From positions 1 through 45,978 of the forward strand of contig JBAJNL010000004.1 of assembly GCA_036881885.1 (NCBI GenBank): a stretch of DNA of 45,978 nt, written 5' to 3'. A program made the position numbers and the translations under genes. Origin of the DNA: JBAJNL01 sp036881885. GTDB lineage: Bacteria; Pseudomonadota; Alphaproteobacteria; Holosporales; Hepatobacteraceae. Position 1 is the stretch's first letter; every line of letters begins with the position of its first letter. The notes below the pieces were generated by a model that saw only the letters and a list, made by a program, of their open reading frames with translations, was not told the DNA's origin and did not search any database. Below, one piece after another: positions 17,145-26,658 of the stretch.

Positions 17145-17828
17145 ATGAAGACACAACAGCTTGACGCCTTCTATGCATCTGCTGCCGGCCTTTATACACA
17201 AAAGGCCCTGCGGCCCTATTTTAGCAAGCGCCCACAACACAAAGAAGACAAGTGTTTGGCCGTTGGTTATGTGGCCCCCTTTTTAACAGCCCTGCGCGCA
17301 ACCCACAAGGTGGCCCTGATACCGCATGACAGCGGCATCACGCCGGCCATTACGCCAGATACCACACTGCTAACTTATAAAGAGGATGGCTGCTTTCCCT
17401 TAAAAGAAAATACTTTTCAGCACATCTTTCTGATCCATTGCCTAGAATCGGCCCTTTATCCGGCACACTTGCTGCGCGAGGCCACACGGTGTCTGCAGCC
17501 AGGCGGACGCCTGACGCTGTTTGTGCCGCAATCCAAGACTTGCTGGCGCTCGGATCGTTTTCCGTGGGAAGCCACCCAAACATGGTCCCCTGACCGCATT
17601 AAAGAGCAGCTTGAGCAAAATCAACTGACCCTTCTTAAAAGCAACGCGGCCCTTTTGTTTCCGTCGGCGTCTAAATGGAACGCGCTGATGCTACCTTTAG
17701 AGCACACGCTGCGCTGCATGATGTTAGACATGTGGGGCAATATGCAGATTGTGCAGGCGGCCAAAATGCTTTCTTACACAGGCCAAAAGCCGCAAGAGCG
17801 TCAACTAATGCCGCAGCTATCCTCTTAA
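17145..17828 (+). CDS. Class I SAM-dependent methyltransferase-like protein
   Basis: The protein of 227 residues resembles a conserved alphaproteobacterial methyltransferase family. LAVGYVAPFL stands where the SAM-binding motif I is expected. HCLESALYPAHLLREATRCLQPGGRLTLFVPQ-type sequence is the motif IV to VI region. WRSDRFPWEATQTWSPDRI matches the family's WAR...TPFG...YS stretch. Motif I is weak, so activity is uncertain. In other alphaproteobacteria the family often neighbours gloB, which is not seen here. I choose the ATG at 17145, nine bases after a GGGGGG run; in-frame starts exist at 17136 and 17124. The target is unknown. Confidence 0.7.
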   Translation: MKTQQLDAFYASAAGLYTQKALRPYFSKRPQHKEDKCLAVGYVAPFLTALRATHKVALIPHDSGITPAITPDTTLLTYKEDGCFPLKENTFQHIFLIHCLESALYPAHLLREATRCLQPGGRLTLFVPQSKTCWRSDRFPWEATQTWSPDRIKEQLEQNQLTLLKSNAALLFPSASKWNALMLPLEHTLRCMMLDMWGNMQIVQAAKMLSYTGQKPQERQLMPQLSS

Positions 17829-17841
17829 ACGATCTGGGCTT

Positions 17842-18420
17842 TTAAAACGACGTCTTTGACTGGTTGCGCAGCAACAAGCGTGCAAGGCAACGCACAAAAC
17901 GGCTTTTCGTCATTACATAGGCGCGCCGCGCCAGACGCCACACGAACAGATCTTTCCAGCTGTTGCCGACATAGTCAAACCCTTGCACGCCATAATGCGC
18001 CACAAGCCACTTGGCTTTTTTGGCGCCCACGCGGTTGTCACGCACACCGGACGTGACGATCACATCAAATAAAGGATAGGCTTTGCGCAACACAGGCCTT
18101 AGCACACAAGGCGCACCGGTGATCAAGACAAGCGTGCGGCCCTGCCCCTTTTCGCTTAAAAGCCACTTTAAAAGGTCAGGTCGTGGTTTGAGAATGCGCT
18201 TTGTTACAGCTTGCCTGTCAAGCAACGCCTCTTTTTTGATAAAGGCATGATAGGCTGCAAATGTTTTAGCAGCCAGCTTGCCACGGCGCAGCCAGCGCCA
18301 GCCAAAGGCCCACACAAGGTAAGGCTGTTTTGTGAGAAGGGCCCAAAAAGCCACCTGATGCGTTTCGTGCGCAATCAGTGTGCCATCAAGGTCAACGCAC
18401 AAGGGGCCATCAGGGCGCAT
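17842..18420 (-). CDS. HAD-family phosphatase-like protein
   Basis: The protein of 192 residues has haloacid-dehalogenase motifs: DLDGT at 10-14 (nucleophile Asp10), LVLITGA with Thr101, and lysines at 134-135. Motif IV reads VGNSWKD (151-157), where most members have GDS, so one acidic residue is asparagine. The start PLCVDLDGTL resembles the HAD domain fused in front of UbiA-type prenyltransferases (decaprenyl-phosphate phosphoribosyltransferase-like proteins), but no prenyltransferase follows. Its ATG lies 11 bases inside the end of the penicillin-binding protein gene, so the two are probably coupled. The substrate is unknown. Confidence 0.75.
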   Translation of the reverse strand: MRPDGPLCVDLDGTLIAHETHQVAFWALLTKQPYLVWAFGWRWLRRGKLAAKTFAAYHAFIKKEALLDRQAVTKRILKPRPDLLKWLLSEKGQGRTLVLITGAPCVLRPVLRKAYPLFDVIVTSGVRDNRVGAKKAKWLVAHYGVQGFDYVGNSWKDLFVWRLARRAYVMTKSRFVRCLARLLLRNQSKTSF

Positions 18421-20623
18421 GATGCGAAGGTTTTGTTAAAGGCGCCTTGGCACCCTTTTGAACATGTGAGTGGTGCAACAATGCACCAATACGGTCCTCT
18501 TTAGAGGCAACGGGGCGATCTGGTTTTTGGCCTTTGAACACAAAACGATTTTCAATGGCTTGATCAATAGCGCTTTCATCTGCATCCAAAGGAGGCGAGC
18601 TGTTTACCTGCGCCGCAGGCGCGGATTCAGTGGCAGAGGCACCCTTTTCCCACCCGCCAAAGGCTTGATCTGAAGAGGCATCTTCTGGCGTTGTGGTGGG
18701 ATACAAAACAGATTCCACAGTTTTTTGTTCTTCAGAAAAAACGGGCGGATCACGGTCAAGCGGCACATCATAAAAACGCGAGATGGCCGTTTTGCGCAGC
18801 GCTGCTTTCATAAAATCGCGCCACAAATGACTTGAGGGACTACCCACCGTAGAATGCGTGAGTGGCTGATCTGAGTCACGACCTGTCCACACCCCCGTCA
18901 CTAGCTCGGGCGTAAAGCCCACAAGCCACAGATCGCGATATTGTTGCGATGTGCCCGTTTTACAGGCCGAGGGACGATCGATATTGGTGCGCCAGCCCGT
19001 GCCTTGCTTGACCACCGCTTGCATCGCATCAAGCATCGCATTGGTTGCATAAGGCGAGACGACCACATCTTCAGAGGGTTCCCAGCGATACAACACATGC
19101 CCCTTTTTGCTTTGCACGCGCTTGATGCCATGAGGTAGTACACGCCGGCCGTGGTTTGCAATGACTGCAAACGCTCCTGTGACCTCAAGCAGTGTGACCT
19201 CACCACTGCCCAAAGCAATCGAGAGGTTATAGGGAATAGGCGTTGTAATACCTAACTTGCGGGCTGTTTGTACCACTCGCGCAAGTCCCAACAGCTTGAC
19301 CAAACGCACAACAGCGGTGTTAATCGATTTTGCAAACCCTCTTCTTAAGGTAACCTCGCCTTGTGATTTATAAAGATAGTTTTTAGGTTGCCAGCCATCA
19401 AAGGATACCTGGGTATCGGGAATCAGGTGCTCGGGCGTTAAGCCATTTTCAAACGCGGTAAGATAGGCAAAGAATTTGAACAACGAGCCTGACTGCCGCA
19501 GCGCTTGCGTTGCGCGATTAAACTTTGTGATGGCATAGCTTGTGCCACCCACCATTGCTTTGACAGCACCTTGCGGCGTCATGCTAACAAGAGCCATTTG
19601 GCCAGCTTTCCACTTTTCGCCATACTGCTTCATGGCGACCTTCATCTTTTGATGCGCCAGCTCTTGCAGGTTCAAATCAAGCGTTGTGTAGATATCAAGA
19701 TCTTGATCAAGCGACACAAGGTGTCTCACGCTATCAATCACCCAATCTGCAAAATAGTGCACCGAGCTTGTATTGGTGACGTTCGGTGGCGGTGACGCCA
19801 TCATCAACGACAAATCCATCGCCTTTTGTGTGATAAAGCCAGCCTCGATCATTTTCATCAACACTTGCCGCGCGCGATGCTCTGACTTTTCGGGGTTTTG
19901 TGCCGGCGAATAGCGCGACGGTGCCTTTAAAAGCCCCATTAGCATGGCCGATTCATAAAGGGTCAACTGCCTTGCATGCCGTCCAAAATAGCGCATGGCT
20001 GCCGCATCAATGCCAAAAGCGCCAGCACCAAAATAAACACGATTGAGATAAAGCGTCATGATTTGATCTTTGCTCAGCTTCGCCTCAAGCAATAACGCCA
20101 AAATGGTCTCTTGAATTTTGCGCTTGATCGAACGATCTTGATAGCCATACATCTTGTGCGCTTGCAAAATATTTTTACCAAGCTGCTGCGTGATGGTGCT
20201 GCCCCCTTGCACCACACCACCCGAGTGATAATTCACCCACAGCGCGCGCGCAATGCCCATCAAATCGATACCAAAGTGATGATAAAAGCGCTTGTCCTCA
20301 ATGGCCATTAAGGCTTCGGGCACATGCTTTGGCAGGTCGTTGACCGACACCATCTCGCCATACACATCGCCATAGGTGGCCAAAAGCGTTTTGTTGTCGC
20401 TAAAAACGCGAATGCAGGGCCGCCTGTACGAGAGAAAAATTTCGTTTATATGCGGCAGATCTTTCGAGAAATACCAAATCACGCCCACAACACTTAAAAC
20501 GCCAAGCGCGAAAAGAAATGAAAAATATTTAAAAAGGCGCCACAACGCCCGACGCAAAAACGATGGACGTTTTTTCATGGGCTTCAATGGCGGCATGCTT
20601 TTAGGCGGAAATACATAACGCAT
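18410..20623 (-). CDS. mrcA: Penicillin-binding protein 1A (class A)
   Basis: Bifunctional peptidoglycan glycosyltransferase and transpeptidase. One membrane helix (about 32-52) anchors the protein in the inner membrane. The GT51 domain (about 80-250) has the catalytic glutamate Glu109 in EDKRFYHHFG and QGGSTITQQL. The transpeptidase domain has SLFK with Ser380, SIN (433-435) and KTG (555-557). It is 737 residues, shorter than E. coli PBP1a (850). The C-terminal 100 residues are Ala/Pro/Ser-rich. It follows gyrB after 58 bp and overlaps the HAD gene. It implies that the organism still makes a cross-linked wall. Confidence 0.92.
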   Translation of the reverse strand: MRYVFPPKSMPPLKPMKKRPSFLRRALWRLFKYFSFLFALGVLSVVGVIWYFSKDLPHINEIFLSYRRPCIRVFSDNKTLLATYGDVYGEMVSVNDLPKHVPEALMAIEDKRFYHHFGIDLMGIARALWVNYHSGGVVQGGSTITQQLGKNILQAHKMYGYQDRSIKRKIQETILALLLEAKLSKDQIMTLYLNRVYFGAGAFGIDAAAMRYFGRHARQLTLYESAMLMGLLKAPSRYSPAQNPEKSEHRARQVLMKMIEAGFITQKAMDLSLMMASPPPNVTNTSSVHYFADWVIDSVRHLVSLDQDLDIYTTLDLNLQELAHQKMKVAMKQYGEKWKAGQMALVSMTPQGAVKAMVGGTSYAITKFNRATQALRQSGSLFKFFAYLTAFENGLTPEHLIPDTQVSFDGWQPKNYLYKSQGEVTLRRGFAKSINTAVVRLVKLLGLARVVQTARKLGITTPIPYNLSIALGSGEVTLLEVTGAFAVIANHGRRVLPHGIKRVQSKKGHVLYRWEPSEDVVVSPYATNAMLDAMQAVVKQGTGWRTNIDRPSACKTGTSQQYRDLWLVGFTPELVTGVWTGRDSDQPLTHSTVGSPSSHLWRDFMKAALRKTAISRFYDVPLDRDPPVFSEEQKTVESVLYPTTTPEDASSDQAFGGWEKGASATESAPAAQVNSSPPLDADESAIDQAIENRFVFKGQKPDRPVASKEDRIGALLHHSHVQKGAKAPLTKPSHHAP

Positions 20624-20681
20624 GGCTTACATCCGACAACACCTGCTTACAACACACACGCTCAAAAACAAAAAACCAGGT

Positions 20682-23108
20682 TTACGCATCCACACTTTCA
20701 ACCTTAAGGGCATTGGTTTCGATAAACTCGCGACGCGGCTCGACCACATCACCCATCAGAATAGAGAAAATCTCGTGCGCTTCTTCAAGATGCGGAATCG
20801 TCACCTGCAGCAAGTTGCGGCTGTCAGGATCCATGGTGGTCTGCCACAAATCATTGGCTTGCATTTCACCAAGCCCTTTATAGCGCTGGATATGATAGCC
20901 GCTTTTGCCGGCCGCTAAAACGTTTCTCCACAAAGCACAGGGCCCCTCAACAGTTCTTTCTGATTTTTTAATCACCAGTTGGGCCACGTTAGCAAACAGT
21001 TCTTTCATTTCAATTGCCAGATTGTGTAGGTTGCGCATTTCGGGCTTTGAAAACAAGGCATCTTCAAACCCATAGTCTTCGCGCACACCTTTGAAGAGGC
21101 GCGTTAACACAAGACGTTTCAGCGTTGGATCATACTGATGCGTCCACGTGCCTTTCAACGCCTTTTGCAAATGCGCTGACAACACATCGCCCACTTTGGA
21201 TGGATCCTCAAAAAAGACCTCTAACTTTAAGCCTTCGGCAAAAACGGCTTGCTCAAGCACTTGGGCACTGCCCACACTGCCCTGCAGGCGATCTAAAAAG
21301 TGCTGAAAGCGCCCAGCCTTTAAAACCCACGCCTTAAGATCAGCTCCCACCAAACGCGCGCCCGATGATAACACAAGTGTGGCATCCTCAAGAGCTGTGT
21401 TCAGCAAAAAGTCTTCAAGCGCTGCCTCGTTTTTTAAATACACCACCTTGCCACCACGCTTGACACCATAAAGCGGCGGCTGCGCGATATAAAGGTAGCC
21501 GCGCTCGATTAAAGGGCGCATGTGCCGAAAGAAAAAGGTGAGCAGCAACGTGCGAATGTGGCTGCCGTCAACATCGGCGTCCGTCATCAAAATGATCTTG
21601 TGATAACGCACCTTTTCAGGGTCAAAATCACCATCCCCAATGCCCGCACCCAGCGCTGTGATCAGCGTGCCAATTTGATCAGAAGATAGCATACGATCAA
21701 AGCGCGCGCGCTCGACATTCAGCACCTTGCCTCGCAGCGGCAAGATGGCCTGCGTTCTGCGATTGCGCGCCTGTTTAGCGGGACCGCCGGCGCTGTCGCC
21801 CTCAACCACAAACAGTTCTGAAAGGGCCGGATCACGCTCGGAACAATCAGCCAACTTGCCCGGCAACGAGGCGATATCCAAAGCCCCCTTGCGTCGCGTC
21901 AGCTCACGCGCTTTACGCGCGGCCTCACGGGCCAGCGAGGCCTCAACCACGCGCTCTAGAATTTTTTTGCCGTCAGATGGGCTTTCTTCAAACCACTGCG
22001 ATAAGCGATCGGTCACTTGTTGTTCAACAGCGGCGCGCACCTCGGACGACACCAGCTTGTCTTTGGTTTGCGATGAAAACTTAGGATCTGGCACCTTCAC
22101 CGACAGCACACAGGTTAAGCCCTCGCGCACATCTTCACCGGTAAATGAAGCTTTATCTTTTTTTGCAAGATTGCTTTTTTGAATAAAAGACCCCACAACG
22201 CGGGTTAACGCAGCCCTTAGACCCGACAAGTGTGTGCCGCCGTCACGCTGCGGAATGTTGTTGGTAAAACACAGAATGTTTTCGTGATAGGTATCGGTCC
22301 ATTCCATGGCCACGTCTACACAGATGCCGTTCTTCTCACCTTTTAAATGAATCACCGGCGCATGTAATGCTGTGGACGCCCGGTCAAGATAAGCCACAAA
22401 TTCAGAAACGCCACCGGCATAGTTGAATTCAACCTCTTTGGGCTCGTCCCGCGCATCTTTTAATGTGATGGTGATGCCGGGGTTTAAAAAGGCCAGCTCA
22501 CGAAAGCGATGCTGCAGCGTTTCGAACGAAAACTTGGTGGTGGCAAAGGTTTTGGATGACGGGAAAAAACGCACCTCGGTGCCGGTTTTGCTGCCCACGT
22601 CTTCGTTCACAACCTTAAGGGGCGCCGTTGAGATACCGTCTTCAAAACGAATAACGTGCTCTTTGCCATCGCGCCAAATGCGCAACTCAAGCCAGGTCGA
22701 AAGGGCGTTCACCACCGACACACCCACACCATGCAAACCGCCAGAAATTTTATAACTGTTCTGGTCAAACTTACCACCGGCATGCAGCTGCGTCATAATC
22801 ACCTCGGCGGCTGACATACCCTCGCCCTCGTGCACATCAACGGGAATACCGCGCCCATTATCGCAAACAGTGACCGAGCCATCATCATTCAGCGTGATAT
22901 CTACTTGCGTGCAGTGACCGGCCAGCGCTTCGTCGATGGCGTTATCGGCCACCTCGTAAACCATGTGGTGCAAGCCCGAACCATCTTCGGTGTTGCCAAT
23001 ATACATGCCGGGACGTTTGCGAACGGCCTCGAGCCCCTTTAAGACCTTAATCGAGTCAGCTGTATAAGTGTTGGTCTCTTTCGAGGTTGTGGGCGCTTTG
23101 GCGTTCAT
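20682..23108 (-). CDS. gyrB: DNA gyrase subunit B
   Basis: ATPase subunit of gyrase (808 residues). The GHKL ATPase domain has EVADNAIDEALAGH (52-65) and the GLHGVGVSVVNAL lid (124-136). The TOPRIM domain has EGDSAGG (436-442) and DADVDG (510-515). The C-terminus ends with QRYKGLGEMQ and the typical metal-binding tail. No clear ribosome-binding site precedes the ATG. The upstream 115 bp hold TAAAAT with a weak -35 and an inverted repeat GTTTGC/GCAAAC. Confidence 0.97.
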   Translation of the reverse strand: MNAKAPTTSKETNTYTADSIKVLKGLEAVRKRPGMYIGNTEDGSGLHHMVYEVADNAIDEALAGHCTQVDITLNDDGSVTVCDNGRGIPVDVHEGEGMSAAEVIMTQLHAGGKFDQNSYKISGGLHGVGVSVVNALSTWLELRIWRDGKEHVIRFEDGISTAPLKVVNEDVGSKTGTEVRFFPSSKTFATTKFSFETLQHRFRELAFLNPGITITLKDARDEPKEVEFNYAGGVSEFVAYLDRASTALHAPVIHLKGEKNGICVDVAMEWTDTYHENILCFTNNIPQRDGGTHLSGLRAALTRVVGSFIQKSNLAKKDKASFTGEDVREGLTCVLSVKVPDPKFSSQTKDKLVSSEVRAAVEQQVTDRLSQWFEESPSDGKKILERVVEASLAREAARKARELTRRKGALDIASLPGKLADCSERDPALSELFVVEGDSAGGPAKQARNRRTQAILPLRGKVLNVERARFDRMLSSDQIGTLITALGAGIGDGDFDPEKVRYHKIILMTDADVDGSHIRTLLLTFFFRHMRPLIERGYLYIAQPPLYGVKRGGKVVYLKNEAALEDFLLNTALEDATLVLSSGARLVGADLKAWVLKAGRFQHFLDRLQGSVGSAQVLEQAVFAEGLKLEVFFEDPSKVGDVLSAHLQKALKGTWTHQYDPTLKRLVLTRLFKGVREDYGFEDALFSKPEMRNLHNLAIEMKELFANVAQLVIKKSERTVEGPCALWRNVLAAGKSGYHIQRYKGLGEMQANDLWQTTMDPDSRNLLQVTIPHLEEAHEIFSILMGDVVEPRREFIETNALKVESVDA

Positions 23109-23223
23109 AAGGCATGCGTTGTTTTGTGAAAACTTGTTTGCATTTTAACGCAAACGCGCGCCAATGGCCATGGCCTGACAACGCTTTGTTAAAAAAAGAT
23201 TCTGCCACAAAAAGAGGCAACGC

Positions 23224-26200
23224 TTAAAGCAGTGCTGCAAGCTTTGTTAAAAAGTGCTCAAGCTCGGCCACATGCACATCAAGCGCCCCCGAACGCACCA
23301 GCACAAGCTTTTGATCGGGGCGAAAGCGACACACAAACGCGCCCTTTTGCATCAGCTTTAACAGGCCTTGCGCATTGGGAAATTGATTGTCTGCAAATGT
23401 GATCACACTGGCTTTGGTGCCGATATCGATTTTTTCGACACAGGCGGCCTGCGCCACAATTTTAAGGCGCATCACACACAAAAGATTGCGCACAGCTTCA
23501 GGATAGGGGCCAAAACGATCTTCAAGTTCGGCCTTAAAATCCTCAAGAGCATCGTGGGTGCGCAGGGCCGAAAGACGCCGATAAAGGCCAAGACGCAGCT
23601 CAAGCGAGGCCACATAATCCTTGGGCAACAGCACCGAGCCTGGGTAGGTGACGGTTGTGGTAATCTCGGCCTTTGCAAGATCGGCCTCATCAGCGTTATC
23701 TTGCTGCGCCTTTAAGGTGGCCATGGTGTCTGAAAGCAGTTTTTGGTAATACGCAACGCCGACCTCGCGCATGTGGCCCGATTGTTCGGCGCCCACAAGG
23801 TTGCCCGCGCCGCGAATATCCATATCATAACTGGCCACTTGAAAACCGGCGCCCAGATAATCAAGCGACTGCATCACCTCAAGCCGCTGCAGCGCGCCCT
23901 TGTAAAGGCTGTGCTCTGCAGGGTACGTAAGATAGGCATAAGCTTGCGCCTTCGAGCGCCCCACCCGCCCCCGCAATTGATAAAGGTCAGACAAGCCAAA
24001 CAGATCTGCTCTAAACACAAAAAGCGTATTGGCTGACGTGACATCAATGCCCGAGCCAATAATGTTGGTGGCCAGCAGAATGTCTGTTTGCCCTTCCTCA
24101 AAACGCATCATCACCTCTTCAAGCGCTTTGGCCGGCAGTTGACCATGCGCCACCGCAAGCCGGGCATCGGGCAGCAAATCGGGCAGCTGAGCCGCCAGCT
24201 TTTCAAGGTGTTTAAGGCGTGGGCAAATCACAAAACTTTGGCCACCGCGCTCTTTTTCTTTTTGCAGCACCTCTTTTAAAATGGCCTCACTAAAGGGCAC
24301 AACATGGGTTTGCACCGCCTTGCGATCAATGGGAGGCGTTGTGATCAGGCTCAGCGACTTAAGGTCTGACAACGCCATGTGCAATGTGCGCGGAATGGGC
24401 GTTGCGGTCAGCGTGAGCACATGCACTTTGGCCTTGAGAGCCTTAAGCTTTTCTTTTTGCGCCACGCCAAAATGCTGCTCTTCATCGATAATTAAAAGCC
24501 CCAGATTGCAAAAACCCACATCAGTCGCCAACAGCGCATGGGTGGCAATAACGATGTCGATCGTGCCCTTTTTCAAACCCTCTTTAATGGCCTTGGCCGC
24601 TTTGGGTTTTTGAAGACGCGACAGATGCGCAATGCTTAGGCCACTTTGCGCAAAGCGCTCTTCAAACTGTTTGGTGTGCTGACGGGCCAAAAGCGTTGTG
24701 GGCACCACCATAGCCACCTGCGCACCGGATGAGGCCACCCGAAACGCCGCCCTTAGCGCCACCTCGGTTTTGCCAAAGCCCACATCACCACACACAAGAC
24801 GATCCATGGGCTGCGGTTTTGCAAGATCTTCCAGCGTTTCCTCGATCGCCTTTTTTTGATCGTCGGTCTCAAGATAGGCAAAGCCTTCCTCAAAGCGCTG
24901 CATGGCATCGCGATCATTTGTGCCCAACGGCTCGACATCTACAATGGCACGCGCCGCTGCTGTATTTAAAAGCTCAAGCGCCATGTCACGAATTTTTTCT
25001 TTGGCCTTTAGCTTGCGCGTTTGCCAGCGTGCACCGCCCAGCTTATCAAGTGTCACTGCCATGTCTTTGCCGCCGTAACGCCATACCTGGTGCATGTTTT
25101 CAATGGGCACAAACAGGCGATCGCCGCCCTCGTACAAAAGCGCCAGGCAGTCATGGGCGCAGGCCCCCACTTCAACAGTTTTTAGCCCCTCGTACCGACC
25201 AATGCCGTGGCTTTCGTGCGTTACATAGTCGCTTTCTGCAAAAAGCGACAGCTCGGACAGCGCAACGGCCGTTTTAAGCGGCTTTTTAGGGCGCTTTGAC
25301 AAGACTTTGGGCCAAAAGTCGCCCTCGTACAACACAACGCCCCAGGGTGTGCGCAGGCTGCGTTGTGGGCGCGTAAGGGCCAGGCCACAAGTTTGCTTGG
25401 ACAGCTTTTGCAGCACAGATAAGCTGTGCACGCTTTGAAAACGTATCTTGGCCGTGGACAAAAAAGTTTTCCACCGGGCGATGCCGGCCTCTGATTCGGC
25501 CGTTAGCAGCACCTGACCTTGATCCATCAGCGCTTGCAGTTGCGCTGTGGCATCTTGCTTCAGCCCTGCCGTTTTAAACCCCATGGGTGGCAGCGGCTGA
25601 TAGGCCTTTTTGTGATCTGAAAGACGCAACGGATCAAACCAAACGGCCTGATGCGTTTTCAAAAGCTGCGCAAGATCTTTAGCATCACACCATAAGGCCG
25701 CCTGAAGCGTTGTAAGGTCGGCGGGCAAAAAGTCATCGACGCTCAGCTCGTCCGCTTGAAGGCGCGCGGCAAAGCCTTTTTGAATCACCCCATCCAGTTT
25801 TTGCAATTTTGCGGGCACCTCGGCCGCAAGGGACAAATGATCGGGCTGCAACCATGACACAAGCGACGTGGTGTTGTCGCCCAAAAGCGGCCACAGCAAA
25901 GGCACCTCGCTGGGTAAGGCATCTTGCGCGGCATCATGTGTCAGCCGCTGTTGCAGCGCTTGAGAAATCTTTTCTGACGCACTGCCTGCAGGCAACACGT
26001 AGGTATGCGTCGGCGCCAATGTGAGCGCATCCACAGGGTCGGTTTTGCGCTGCGTTGAGGGGTCAAACAGCCAGATTTTTTGCAGCTCATCGCCCATAAA
26101 GTCAAGACGATAAGGCTGATCAGCCACCGACGGCCACACATCCAACAAGCCGCCGCGCAAAGCATAGGTGCCCTTTTGATGCACCACATCTGCACGATGC

Positions 26201-26658
26201 AACCCAAGGGCTTCAAGGTGCGACAGCGCCGTTTGATAACAGTCATCGCCAAGGCGTAGCACAAGATCACTTGTAGGCTTTAAAAACCCACACGGCAGTT
26301 TTTCACACAACCCCATGGGCGTCAGCAGCAGCAAAACACCCTCTTGAGGATCGTCTTTCAGCGCTTTCAGACGATGCAGCACCGCGGTGCGCTCTTGCAG
26401 AAAGTCGTTTTCAATGGGCAGGGCTGAAAACAGCCTTTCTTCAAAAGACGGCCACAGCACAACGCTTAGCTGCGGGCATACAAAGCGCAAAAACGCTTGC
26501 AGCGCCTCACCCTCTTTAAGAGTGGGCACCACATGCACACAAAAAGGTGCTTTCTGCGCCTTTTGCAGCAGCTCTTGAAACCAAAAACTTTCGGCCCCGG
26601 GCGTCAGCCCAAAAGGCTTAACATGTTGCATCAACAAAGCTGTTTGGTGTTCGCTCAC
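23224..26658 (-). CDS. mfd: Transcription-repair coupling factor Mfd
   Basis: ATP-driven translocase that removes stalled RNA polymerase and recruits UvrA (1144 residues). An UvrB-like N-terminal part is followed by the polymerase-interaction domain around residue 480 (YVTHESHGIGRYEG). The motor has Walker A GDVGFGKTEVAL (about 625) and DEEQH (about 725). The RVGRSKAQAYAYL stretch is motif VI. The start is GTG, overlapping the miaB stop by four bases. Confidence 0.96.
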   Translation of the reverse strand: MSEHQTALLMQHVKPFGLTPGAESFWFQELLQKAQKAPFCVHVVPTLKEGEALQAFLRFVCPQLSVVLWPSFEERLFSALPIENDFLQERTAVLHRLKALKDDPQEGVLLLLTPMGLCEKLPCGFLKPTSDLVLRLGDDCYQTALSHLEALGLHRADVVHQKGTYALRGGLLDVWPSVADQPYRLDFMGDELQKIWLFDPSTQRKTDPVDALTLAPTHTYVLPAGSASEKISQALQQRLTHDAAQDALPSEVPLLWPLLGDNTTSLVSWLQPDHLSLAAEVPAKLQKLDGVIQKGFAARLQADELSVDDFLPADLTTLQAALWCDAKDLAQLLKTHQAVWFDPLRLSDHKKAYQPLPPMGFKTAGLKQDATAQLQALMDQGQVLLTAESEAGIARWKTFLSTAKIRFQSVHSLSVLQKLSKQTCGLALTRPQRSLRTPWGVVLYEGDFWPKVLSKRPKKPLKTAVALSELSLFAESDYVTHESHGIGRYEGLKTVEVGACAHDCLALLYEGGDRLFVPIENMHQVWRYGGKDMAVTLDKLGGARWQTRKLKAKEKIRDMALELLNTAAARAIVDVEPLGTNDRDAMQRFEEGFAYLETDDQKKAIEETLEDLAKPQPMDRLVCGDVGFGKTEVALRAAFRVASSGAQVAMVVPTTLLARQHTKQFEERFAQSGLSIAHLSRLQKPKAAKAIKEGLKKGTIDIVIATHALLATDVGFCNLGLLIIDEEQHFGVAQKEKLKALKAKVHVLTLTATPIPRTLHMALSDLKSLSLITTPPIDRKAVQTHVVPFSEAILKEVLQKEKERGGQSFVICPRLKHLEKLAAQLPDLLPDARLAVAHGQLPAKALEEVMMRFEEGQTDILLATNIIGSGIDVTSANTLFVFRADLFGLSDLYQLRGRVGRSKAQAYAYLTYPAEHSLYKGALQRLEVMQSLDYLGAGFQVASYDMDIRGAGNLVGAEQSGHMREVGVAYYQKLLSDTMATLKAQQDNADEADLAKAEITTTVTYPGSVLLPKDYVASLELRLGLYRRLSALRTHDALEDFKAELEDRFGPYPEAVRNLLCVMRLKIVAQAACVEKIDIGTKASVITFADNQFPNAQGLLKLMQKGAFVCRFRPDQKLVLVRSGALDVHVAELEHFLTKLAALL

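Noticed and set aside
16558..17199. Minus-strand open frame of 213 codons
   Set aside because: It is antisense to the MHS transporter and the methyltransferase start, with low-complexity, Lys/Ser-rich content.
23191..23220. TGCC/GGCA stem with seven T behind mfd (minus strand)
   Set aside because: A four-base stem with a nine-base loop is too weak to call, although the T-run and place fit a terminator before gyrB.
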